DNA from: Pedobacter sp. Bi126
Lineage (GTDB): Bacteria; Bacteroidota; Bacteroidia; Sphingobacteriales; Sphingobacteriaceae
Length of the DNA: 64,000 nt
Direction of reading: 5' to 3'
Assembly (NCBI RefSeq): GCF_918698245.1
Contig: NZ_CAKKMS010000006.1
Location: 62,001-126,000, forward strand
Every line of letters begins with the position of its first letter. The stretch's first letter is position 1. The notes beneath the pieces are model-generated. The model searched no databases and was not told the origin of the DNA. It saw only the letters and a list, made by a program, of their open reading frames with translations. Below are positions 43,908 to 52,784 of the stretch, piece by piece. The position numbers were made by a program, and so were the translations under genes.

Positions 43908-45797
43908 TTACCATCCAGGGTTTTGCGCAAACTCCTTATACATATTTACATCTGCTCGTTTAAGTGGCAACCAATAATGCTTTTCACTAAACGGACGTTG
44001 TAGTATTAATCGCTCACGATAGTTTACAACCCTGTTTAATTTGCTGTCGACCGTAGGGCTTAAAGGAGCAGCGCGATCAAATTCTGCGGCTGTTTTTAAG
44101 GTATAAGGCACTTCGGCGAGCAAATGCCAGCGGCGAAGATCATTAAACCGATGTCCTTCAAAGGCAAGTTCAACAGCACGTTCACGCCTTACTTCTTTCA
44201 TAAACTCTGTTGTAGATACTAAAAACTGTGCGGCAACACGTCCAACGCCAGCACGATCTCGGATCACATTGATCGCATCTACGGCAGTTTTGCTAAATCC
44301 TTCTGCGGTTGCACTTGGGGAGTCGTACCCTGTTGCAACCGATTCTGCGTACATCAGGTAAACATCGGCCAAACGCATATATGAAACCTTAATATTCAGG
44401 TTCTGTCCATAATTCCAGCCCTGATCGAAGTTATTGGCAGTTCTGGGCACAAATTTGAACATCATATACCCTGTACGGCTACCAGAACGTTCATCTCTAT
44501 AGCTTCCGTTTGTGAACAGGTTTGCATATCGGTGTGGCTCCATGTTCGCTGCCAAAGTTCCCTGCACCACTTTAACTCCATCATATATAATATCATTATA
44601 GAACCTCGGATCGCGATCGCGCCAAGGAAATTGCGGATCATATCCTGAGCCAGAAGGATCAGCCTGGGCAGAATTCGAAATGGGCAAACCGTTTTTCATC
44701 CCATAATAATTAACGTAATTTGCGGTAGGCGCAAATACCAGTGCATCGGCACCTACAATTGCTGGTGTATATTGTTTTGCAGTGCCATAGGTTGAACCAT
44801 GTGCGCCCCAATATGGACCTCTAAATATGGCTTCAGTACCTCCCGGAATCAAGAAATTTTGACCGGTTGTGTAAAAATTGGTGCTGTATTGTGCAAAAGG
44901 CAATAACTTATAAGGAGTAGCCCCACTTTCTGTTAGTTTTAATAACTCGGCAAATGCAGCAGCCGCTTTTTTACTCAGCTCTGCATTGTAGGTTTTGCTT
45001 CCTGTAGATTCTAAGTTCATTAACGGACTAGCGGCCCACAGGTAGTTTTTACCTAAATAACCTAGCGCCATGATTTTATTGATGCGCAACTGATTTTTAC
45101 CCAGTGTTTGGATCCCGGCCGTTGTATTGTCCCAATTGATTGGCAAAAGGTCGGCAGCGGCTCTTAAATCAAGTGCTGCCTTTGCTGCGCATTCCTGATA
45201 CTTTAGCCTTGGTAATCTCAATTCTTCATCGGCTGGCAATACCTTATCAATGTATGGCAGTCCTCCAAAATATTGCATGAGCTGGAAATGGAACCAACCC
45301 CTAAAGAACAATAGTTGACCTCTGATCAGGTTACGTTCTTCATCAGTTGCGTTTACCATCAGGCTTAGGTTCTCGAGGCCTAAATTCGCTTTACGAATGC
45401 CATACCAGGCCAATGGATACAGGCCCTTGGTAAAACGATCGTTATTTGTATTTGCGTTGGCATTATCTAAAAATCCAGCTCCCCATCCATCAAACTCTCT
45501 TTGCCAGCCCCAAAAATCGCCATTATCTATTTTGTTAACCAAGTGGAAATTTTGAACTGTAGACTGGATTTCGTCTTCACCCCAGTTGAAACTGTTGGTC
45601 CAGTACCGGTTGGTAAAATCTGGAATACAATTATATAGCTCCTCGGTAAAGCCCTGAAAACTGCGAAAGTCTTTGAAGGCAGATTCTGCTGACACAGTTG
45701 CTTCAGGATCTCTGTCTAAATATTTTTTACAAGATACCATGCCGGTTCCCGCCCAAATCATTCCTATCAATAATAGGCGTGTTATATATTTTTTCAT
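43908..45797 (-). CDS. xusB: SusD-family glycan-binding lipoprotein (first)
   Basis: This RagB/SusD protein of about 629 residues has its lipobox Cys23 in GMVSCKKYLD, helical core segments (NLIRGQLLFFRGWFHFQLMQYFGGLPYI) and the C-terminal signature RRERAVELAFEGHRFNDLRRWHL, ending EFAQNPGW. It works with the SusC protein encoded immediately upstream. The ATG at 45797 starts a standard signal sequence with two Lys; an ATG at 45806, two bases after the susC stop, is equally possible. Symbol by synteny with the core xylan system. Confidence 0.94.
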   Translation of the reverse strand: MKKYITRLLLIGMIWAGTGMVSCKKYLDRDPEATVSAESAFKDFRSFQGFTEELYNCIPDFTNRYWTNSFNWGEDEIQSTVQNFHLVNKIDNGDFWGWQREFDGWGAGFLDNANANTNNDRFTKGLYPLAWYGIRKANLGLENLSLMVNATDEERNLIRGQLLFFRGWFHFQLMQYFGGLPYIDKVLPADEELRLPRLKYQECAAKAALDLRAAADLLPINWDNTTAGIQTLGKNQLRINKIMALGYLGKNYLWAASPLMNLESTGSKTYNAELSKKAAAAFAELLKLTESGATPYKLLPFAQYSTNFYTTGQNFLIPGGTEAIFRGPYWGAHGSTYGTAKQYTPAIVGADALVFAPTANYVNYYGMKNGLPISNSAQADPSGSGYDPQFPWRDRDPRFYNDIIYDGVKVVQGTLAANMEPHRYANLFTNGSYRDERSGSRTGYMMFKFVPRTANNFDQGWNYGQNLNIKVSYMRLADVYLMYAESVATGYDSPSATAEGFSKTAVDAINVIRDRAGVGRVAAQFLVSTTEFMKEVRRERAVELAFEGHRFNDLRRWHLLAEVPYTLKTAAEFDRAAPLSPTVDSKLNRVVNYRERLILQRPFSEKHYWLPLKRADVNMYKEFAQNPGW

Positions 45798-45808
45798 AAT
45801 GATCATGT

Positions 45809-48800
45809 TTAGAAGATGAAATTAGCGCCTAGATTATACCGCTTTACAGTAGGATAAGCACCCTGTGAGGCCCATCCCTGTCCACCAGCGCTTTGATAAT
45901 TTGCTTCACGGTCATCCGGCATCTTAGTCCATACGTGTAAATTGTTTCCATTTAGGAATATACGTATACTTGAGATTCCTGCTTTTTTAACCCAATCTTG
46001 CCTAAAAGTGTAAGCAACCTCAGCATTTTTTAAACGCAGGTAAGAAGCATCATAAAAGTACCTGTCTCCTGTGTAAAAACCCGCTGGCGTTGTTTCCCAA
46101 CGCGGCATCGGGCCATCAGGGTTTGTATTGTCTTTTGACCAATAACTTCCTTCATCATAGGCAACTGTATTCTTTCCTGAAAAAGATCCAAGCACTACCT
46201 GGCGGGTAACATTGTTCACACCGTAAAACTGAGCAAATGCGCTAAATCCTTTCCATTCAAAACCTATAGTGGCATTGTAGGTGTTTTCAGGAGCACCAGA
46301 ATAACCATAAGGAATGTTATCATTCGCATCAATTATCCCATCAGCATTGTAATCTACCAGATGATAGTTTCCTGGGATTTTCAATTGGTCATTGGCATTG
46401 TGCATGGTACTTCCATAAAGCTGATCCCAAGTATTGTAATAACCAGCGCTCACATAAGAATAAGCCTGTCCAATCTGTTTATCAAGAGGCTTGGCATATA
46501 ACGGCAACAATCCGGCAACATCAGCATAAACAACTTTGTTCTTAGCATGAGTATAATTAATGTTGCTCCATAAGGTAAGGTTATTGTTGATTTTCTTAGT
46601 AAAACGAAGATCTATTTCAAATCCTCTTGATTTCACTTTCCCAACGTTAAATGTAGGTGGTGTGGCACCATAGTAACTTGGAACAGCACGAGTGTTGGTA
46701 AGGATATCACTCCTGTCGTCCTGGAAGAAATCTACACTTCCAGAGATCATGTTTCCAAAAAACCCAAAATCAAGCGCAATGTTCTTCTTTACAACCTTTT
46801 CCCAACGTACGTTTGGATTACCTACCGAAGTTTCCCTATACCAGTTGTAAGGGCTATTTTCTGCAGCTTCACCAGTAGTACCCAGTGGCGTAGTGCCTCC
46901 AAATGCCCAGTTCGTCAAGAAGGCAAACCTAGGAGAACCACCATCATCACCAATTTCACCATACGATCCACGTAATTTCAATGAATTGATGAATTTGATC
47001 GGTTTCATGAATTTTTCTTCAGAGATCATCCATCCAAGTCCTCCAGAAGAAAAGAAATCAAACCGATAGGCAGGCGCAAATCGCTCAGAACCATTATAAG
47101 CTCCATTATATTCTACACTATACTTACCTGCATAATTGTACGTGGTACGGAAAACCCAGTCTTCACGGTAAGAAGGGATAATACTTCCCGTAGCGGTATT
47201 ATCTCTGCTCCAAAGCCCCATAGCTGTTAAATTATGATTTTGAGCAATGGTTCGGGCATAATTGATCTGCATCTGAGAAAACATTCTGCGGTAGGTTGCG
47301 CCATCGCTAACGTCGCCTGCCCGGCTTGCCCATCTTACACTTTCCCTCCATTCAAGCTCTGTTGCCGCATCTTTGGTTTGTGAATAACTTACTACTCCTG
47401 TTTCAGGGTCGATGTATTTACTTAATGTTCCATTATTCCGGTCATCAATTCCACGACCAGCTTCGATAAATGTATTATCGATAGAAAGGGTTCCTTTTAA
47501 GCTCAAGCCCTTAACAAGAGAATTTAAGCTTTGATCTAAGGTAAAATCTGTGGTGATGCGGGAAGTTGTGGTCGTTTGAAGACCACTGGTAGATAAAATC
47601 CTAACAGAGTTTAAACTTTGTTGTTCATTGGGTTTGTAATATCCCCATGTGCCATCCGAATAAACTGGGAGATAGAGATTTGGTGCCGCAGAATAAGCAG
47701 CTGTCCAAGTGTTGTAAGGGTTAACATCAATCCATGGGCGCTCTGATGTACCTCTTGAACCAGAGATATTTGTTCTGAATACCGTTGATGGTGTTAATTG
47801 AAAATCTAAGTTGCTTCTTACGTTCAATCTTTTGAAACTGTAGCCACCGCTATAACCGCGATCGTTACCAAACCTTCTGAATAAATCTCCTTCATCAAGG
47901 TAATCAACAGACGAAAAATACTTCACAAACGATGTTCCACCGCTTACATTAAGATTGGCATTGTAAGACATTGCATTGTCTCTAAACAATGTATTTACCC
48001 AGTCTACGTTTGGATAACGTTCAGCTTCTTCGAGATTGGCAGGTGAGCGGTATTTTTGCATCACAGCTTCAGGAAGATACGAACTCCAGGCGCCCGGAGC
48101 GAGTGCTAATTCGTATTCGATTGTTCGGTTACGCACCTGGAACATATCATACGAGTCGAGCTTACCTGGCAATTTAGATGCAGATTTAACAACTGTATTA
48201 GCAGCTGCTCTGATTTCTGCCTTCCCTTCTCGCCCCCTTTTGGTGGTAATCAAGATTACGCCGTTTGCTCCTTTTACCCCAAATACCGCAGTGGCTGAAG
48301 CATCTTTAAGTACAGATACTGAGGCTACAGAGCTGATATCGATGTTATTTATCGATCGTTCAACGCCATCTACTAAAATAAGCGGACTGGCATTGTTCCA
48401 GGTACTTCGGCCCCGAATAAGAATCTGAGGATCTTCATCCCCTGGCATTCCAGTGCTGGCGGTAGTAATTACCCCAGGCAAATTTCCAGTTAATGCTGCA
48501 CCTAAACTAGATACACCACCTGTTCGTTCCAGTACTTCACTTGTGGTTTGTGTAATTGCACCAACAACACTCTGTTTCTTTTGAACGCCGTACCCTACAA
48601 TCACTACATCGCCCAATTGATCAGCGTTGGATTTCATGGTTATGTTTACCGTATTTTTGCCGGCAATACTCACATCCTGAGTTTTCATTCCTATATATGC
48701 AACGGTAAGCGTCTGCCGATCAGCAGGCACCTCTATAGCAAATTCTCCATTTGTGCCAGTTTGCACTTTAGAATTAGTACCTTTTACAGTAATAGTAACT

Positions 48801-48982
48801 CCTATTAATAGCTGCTTTTGTTCATCAACTACCGTCCCGGTTATTTTTCGCCGTTGTTGTGCGGCAGCTGTATCAATCAACAGTGCAGAGATAATCAGTG
48901 TTAAATACATCACGAGTAATAACTGCTTTGCTCCCCTATATCTGGAGCGCGCATCATTACCCATATTGGTTATTTTTTCCAT
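45809..48982 (-). CDS. xusA: SusC-family TonB-dependent outer-membrane transporter (first)
   Basis: The 1057-residue protein has an N-terminal signal region, a carboxypeptidase-regulatory-like domain (KITGTVVDEQKQLLIGVTITVKG), the VVIVGYGVQKK segment, the plug (ILIRGRSTWNNASPLILVDGVERSI ... ASATAVFGVKGANGVILITTKRG) and a 22-strand barrel ending RYNLGANFIF. It is the first gene of the six-gene minus-strand operon susC-susD-susC-susD-xusE-xyn10, the order of the core xylan utilisation system. The 1-kb spacer upstream must hold the operon promoter. Symbol by synteny. Confidence 0.95.
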   Translation of the reverse strand: MEKITNMGNDARSRYRGAKQLLLVMYLTLIISALLIDTAAAQQRRKITGTVVDEQKQLLIGVTITVKGTNSKVQTGTNGEFAIEVPADRQTLTVAYIGMKTQDVSIAGKNTVNITMKSNADQLGDVVIVGYGVQKKQSVVGAITQTTSEVLERTGGVSSLGAALTGNLPGVITTASTGMPGDEDPQILIRGRSTWNNASPLILVDGVERSINNIDISSVASVSVLKDASATAVFGVKGANGVILITTKRGREGKAEIRAAANTVVKSASKLPGKLDSYDMFQVRNRTIEYELALAPGAWSSYLPEAVMQKYRSPANLEEAERYPNVDWVNTLFRDNAMSYNANLNVSGGTSFVKYFSSVDYLDEGDLFRRFGNDRGYSGGYSFKRLNVRSNLDFQLTPSTVFRTNISGSRGTSERPWIDVNPYNTWTAAYSAAPNLYLPVYSDGTWGYYKPNEQQSLNSVRILSTSGLQTTTTSRITTDFTLDQSLNSLVKGLSLKGTLSIDNTFIEAGRGIDDRNNGTLSKYIDPETGVVSYSQTKDAATELEWRESVRWASRAGDVSDGATYRRMFSQMQINYARTIAQNHNLTAMGLWSRDNTATGSIIPSYREDWVFRTTYNYAGKYSVEYNGAYNGSERFAPAYRFDFFSSGGLGWMISEEKFMKPIKFINSLKLRGSYGEIGDDGGSPRFAFLTNWAFGGTTPLGTTGEAAENSPYNWYRETSVGNPNVRWEKVVKKNIALDFGFFGNMISGSVDFFQDDRSDILTNTRAVPSYYGATPPTFNVGKVKSRGFEIDLRFTKKINNNLTLWSNINYTHAKNKVVYADVAGLLPLYAKPLDKQIGQAYSYVSAGYYNTWDQLYGSTMHNANDQLKIPGNYHLVDYNADGIIDANDNIPYGYSGAPENTYNATIGFEWKGFSAFAQFYGVNNVTRQVVLGSFSGKNTVAYDEGSYWSKDNTNPDGPMPRWETTPAGFYTGDRYFYDASYLRLKNAEVAYTFRQDWVKKAGISSIRIFLNGNNLHVWTKMPDDREANYQSAGGQGWASQGAYPTVKRYNLGANFIF

Positions 48983-49984
48983 TATTTAAAATCATTTAAA
49001 GAGAAATAGATTTGGATAATTGTATGCCAGTCCTAGTTAGTTAGGATCACCAAAACAGATTTTTCAATTGTTTTAGTTCGCGTAGAGCGGAGTAACCCCT
49101 CTTTGAAGTAGTAGTAGTTTTTAGTCATAAAATTTGGTTTATTTTGGTTAGGATTAATATTCGATACTATTGAACGGATTCAATCTGTATCGGTGTGAGA
49201 TCGATTTGGATTTAACCAGGTGCTTTCATGAGCGTTTGTTCAGTTTGGTTCATATTTATTTGGTTAGCCCCTTACTGTAAAAACCAATTTAGCTTTCCTG
49301 ATCATTGAACAATCTGCCTTTGGCATCACACTGAGATTTAAGATCAGCGTTAAGCACTAGTCGTGTAAGTATTAGTTTGTACTTACATCAGCATCATGTT
49401 CGAACGGAAAGGTATTGGTTTACCTGTATTGAGTATTCGAAGCTAAGACAACTATAATTTTAAGGATAGCACAATTGTTTAAATTTATACCCAGTTTGTT
49501 TAAGTGGTGTAGAAAGTGCCTGTATGCATCAAAAAAGGCATTAAAGTGATAACATCCATTTTATTTTAAACACAATTGTCTTATCTATATTAGCATATGG
49601 GTAGGGCATAAATCCAATGTGTATCGTCTTTTAGCTATTATGCGTCACGCTGTTTTCCATTTAGCGAACCTATATTTACATATGTAGCAGACAAAAATGT
49701 CGTTTAACCCTTGCCCAAAGTTTTTGTAGATATATATACAGAAATAAGCTTAAATAAATCATCACAAGAGAAAAAAACTATAGGCTTATCTTTATAACGA
49801 TTGCTCAGATTCCTGTAAACAAAAAATGGCACCACAATAACTAAAGCAGATAATGGCTAAATATATATTATGGAGCCAGCTATACCTGCCCCATTATTTA
49901 TTATCTGTATATTGAACTGCTAATAATTTTATTGTATATCAGGATATCAAAAGCCGCGATTATCCTTCAAAATAAAACAAACAG
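48983..49984. other. Divergent 1-kb spacer between the xus operon and the GH89 gene
   Basis: No gene is seen. The nonamer CACAATTGT occurs twice, at 49470-49478 and 49571-49579. On the minus strand TATAGTTG (49456-49449) loosely resembles a -7 box for the xus operon, with a TTG at 49474-49472. No close copy of the 30-base element found at the GH10 and GH43-CBM6 promoters was found; 49682-49710 has only partial similarity. The long leader may carry regulatory RNA structure, but none was recognised. Confidence 0.5.
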
Positions 49985-52201
49985 ATGAAATATAAAATAT
50001 ACTTTCTTGCTGCATTTTTGATAATGGCATCTGCTAAAACAAGGGCGCAAGCTTATCTTTCTTCATCAGCTGAACTGATCAAAAGGGTTCTGCCCAAACA
50101 GCATCAGCTTTTTTTAATCCAAAGCATCGTTTCTGAAAACGGCATGGATGTCTTTGAAATTGAAAGCAAAAAAAACACCATCATTTTAAGAGGTAGCAGC
50201 GGCGTAGCTATTGCTTCGGCTTTTTATTATTATTTAACGGAATACGTCCATTGCCAGATAACCTGGAACGGCGTTAACCTTAAATTGCCACAAAACCTAC
50301 CGGTGGTTAAAAATAAAGTAAGGAAATCTACACCTTACGAGTACCGCTATTACCTTAACTACTGCACTTTTAATTACAGCATGAGCTGGTGGGATTGGGC
50401 CAGGTGGGAAAAAGAAATAGACTGGATGGCACTCCATGGCATTAATATGCCCTTGGCTATTACCGGAGAAGAATATACCTGGTATCTTTTGTATAAAGAA
50501 ATGGGTTTTAGTGATAACGATCTGAAGGATTTCTTTACCGGACCAGCCTATTTTTCGTGGTTCTGGATGGGAAATATAGATGGTTGGGGTGGTCCCCTGC
50601 CATTGGACTGGATGAAAAGCCACTTCGAACTGCAAAAGAAAATCTTGGCCAGGCAGCGTTCTCTTGGCATGAAACCGGTTCTACCTGCATTTACAGGGCA
50701 TGTACCAGCAGCGTTTAAAAAGAAATTTCCAAATGCGAAACTGAAGGCTACCAACTGGACCAATGGTTTCGCAGACACTTATATCCTCGATTCTGAAGAT
50801 CCTATGTTCGCCGCTATCGGAAAAAAGTTTTTACAGAAACAGACCGCGTTGCTGGGTACCGATCACCTCTACTCTGCCGATACCTTTAACGAAAATGAAC
50901 CACCATCATCAGCACCTGATTTTTTAGGTAAACTGAGCGCAAGAATTTATGACGGGATGTCGCAGGCAGACCCCAAGGCTATTTGGGTGATGCAGGGCTG
51001 GCTATTTTATAGTGATAGAAAATTTTGGAAAGAGCCCCAAACAGAAGCCCTTTTAAAAGCCGTACCCAACGACAAGATGATATTGTTAGACCTGGCCACA
51101 GAAATAGAACCGGTATGGAAACGCACTTCGGGTTTTTATGGAAAACCCTGGATCTGGAATATGCTGCACAATTTTGGCGGAAATACCAATCTTTTTGGAC
51201 GGATGGACGTAATTGCCACCGCACCTGCAAAAGCCTTGAACGATCCGCAAAGTGGCAAGATGAAAGGTATTGGCCTTACAATGGAAGGCATTGAACAAAA
51301 CCCGGTATTATACGAGTTGATGATGGCCAATGTTTGGCAATCGAAACCGATAGACCTAAAAACATGGCTGCCTAATTTTGTTTTTAACAGATACGGAAAA
51401 AACAATCCCAATGCCCAAAAGGCATGGGAAATTTTAAGAAAAACAGTTTATAATGTACCCCAGGATAAATACATCAGAGATGGTGCAGAATCCATTATTC
51501 AGGCACGTCCCACACTTGATTCACTGACCCGCTGGGCCAAAACGACCTTAAATTACCATGAGCGGGACCTATTACCAGCCTGGGATGAGCTCATAAAGGC
51601 AGCGCCTACCTGCGGTAGTAGTGATGGTTTTCAATACGACATAGTGGACGTAACCCGACAGGCCATGGCAAATTATGCCCTGCCCTTACAGCGAAATTTT
51701 GTAACCGCCTACAAAAAAAAGGATATGGTTACCTTTAAAGCAGAAAGCCAAAAATTTCTTCAGCTTATTGACGATATGGACAAACTATTAGCTACCCGAA
51801 AAGATTTTATGCTTGGTCCGTGGGTTGAGCAGGCAAGAACATGGGGAAACAATCCAGCTGAAAAAGCACTTTACGAAATGAACGCGAAAGATTTAATTAC
51901 CCTATGGGGTGATGAAAAAAGTCCGTTAAACGAATATGCCTGCAGACAATGGAGTGGATTGTTCAGTGATTTTTACAAACCGAGATGGGCGCTTTTTTTC
52001 AGATATGCATCAAAGGCCATCGACAATCAAAAAGAAATCGATATCAAACAGTTTAACAGAGAGGTAAGTGCCTGGGAATGGGGCTGGGTAAACCAAAGGA
52101 AAGATTATCCCCTAAAAACGGTTGGCAGTTCAGTAAGTATAGCCATTGAGATGCATAAAAAATACAGAAGCATAATTGAGAAAGCGCATCAGTATCACTA
52201 G
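49985..52201 (+). CDS. GH89 alpha-N-acetylglucosaminidase
   Basis: The 738-residue secreted protein has a signal peptide cleaved near RAQA, residue 22. It matches GH89 (NAGLU) throughout: YYLNYCTFNYSMSWWDWARWEKEIDWMALHGINMPLAITGEEYTW, ADTFNENEPPSS with the catalytic-type Glu303, WVMQGWLFYSDRKFW, and GLTMEGIEQNPVLYELM with the second family Glu. GH89 enzymes release terminal alpha-linked GlcNAc from glycans. This substrate is not part of xylan, so the gene is probably independent of the xus operon from which it diverges. No SusCD pair accompanies it. Confidence 0.95.
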   Translation: MKYKIYFLAAFLIMASAKTRAQAYLSSSAELIKRVLPKQHQLFLIQSIVSENGMDVFEIESKKNTIILRGSSGVAIASAFYYYLTEYVHCQITWNGVNLKLPQNLPVVKNKVRKSTPYEYRYYLNYCTFNYSMSWWDWARWEKEIDWMALHGINMPLAITGEEYTWYLLYKEMGFSDNDLKDFFTGPAYFSWFWMGNIDGWGGPLPLDWMKSHFELQKKILARQRSLGMKPVLPAFTGHVPAAFKKKFPNAKLKATNWTNGFADTYILDSEDPMFAAIGKKFLQKQTALLGTDHLYSADTFNENEPPSSAPDFLGKLSARIYDGMSQADPKAIWVMQGWLFYSDRKFWKEPQTEALLKAVPNDKMILLDLATEIEPVWKRTSGFYGKPWIWNMLHNFGGNTNLFGRMDVIATAPAKALNDPQSGKMKGIGLTMEGIEQNPVLYELMMANVWQSKPIDLKTWLPNFVFNRYGKNNPNAQKAWEILRKTVYNVPQDKYIRDGAESIIQARPTLDSLTRWAKTTLNYHERDLLPAWDELIKAAPTCGSSDGFQYDIVDVTRQAMANYALPLQRNFVTAYKKKDMVTFKAESQKFLQLIDDMDKLLATRKDFMLGPWVEQARTWGNNPAEKALYEMNAKDLITLWGDEKSPLNEYACRQWSGLFSDFYKPRWALFFRYASKAIDNQKEIDIKQFNREVSAWEWGWVNQRKDYPLKTVGSSVSIAIEMHKKYRSIIEKAHQYH

Positions 52202-52284
52202 GCTATCATTAATAGGGCACTTGCAGGTTCCTGCAGGGTAAGAACCCCGTGTCATCAGCCTGAAAATATTGTACTTTTGTGACG

Positions 52285-52719
52285 ATGGATATACTACAAA
52301 AAACCGTGTTTATCACTGCTCCAATACATGCGGTATGGGATAGCCTTACTATCCCTGAGTTTATTCAGGAATGGACATATGATAGCCCTATTGAAATACA
52401 GACGGATTGGAAAGTCGGTAGCGCAATAATCACAAGCGGGAATCTGCATGGGATCCAGTTCATCAATTCAGGAACAATCCTCGAACTGGATCCTTGCAGC
52501 AAACTCTGTTATAGTTTTTTAAGTTCGCTCTCTAATTTACCTGATACCGAAGAAAGCTATTGTATATTGGAATTTAATTTGACATTTAAAGATAAACAGA
52601 CCAAGCTTGAGCTTACCATTCGCAATTTCCCTGACGAAGTGATCCGTAAGCACTTGGAGCTATATTGGGGGCCAACAGTTGAACTCATCAAGCAACAAAC
52701 AGAAAACCGTCAAATATAA
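52285..52719 (+). CDS. AHSA1/SRPBCC-domain protein
   Basis: The 144-residue protein fits the START-like AHSA1 fold: the start MDILQKTVFITAPIHAVWDSLTIPEFIQEW, the WKVGSAIITSG strand, the acidic segment GTILELDPCSKLCYSF and the closing helix HLELYWGPTVELIKQ. Such proteins bind hydrophobic ligands or act as stress factors; the ligand is unknown. It is cytoplasmic. The ATG at 52285 is preferred over a GTG at 52279. It follows GH89 after 83 bases and is convergent with the GH97 gene. Confidence 0.88.
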   Translation: MDILQKTVFITAPIHAVWDSLTIPEFIQEWTYDSPIEIQTDWKVGSAIITSGNLHGIQFINSGTILELDPCSKLCYSFLSSLSNLPDTEESYCILEFNLTFKDKQTKLELTIRNFPDEVIRKHLELYWGPTVELIKQQTENRQI

Positions 52720-52784
52720 TTTACTTGCCAGATAAACTCAATACCTTAACTTTTCAATTCCTATCAAGTATCCAGGTTTGGACC

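Noticed and set aside
49682..49710. Possible third copy of the 30-base promoter element upstream of GH89
   Set aside because: Only part of the bases match, a gap is needed, and no TAATTTAG-like box follows at the fixed 24-base distance.
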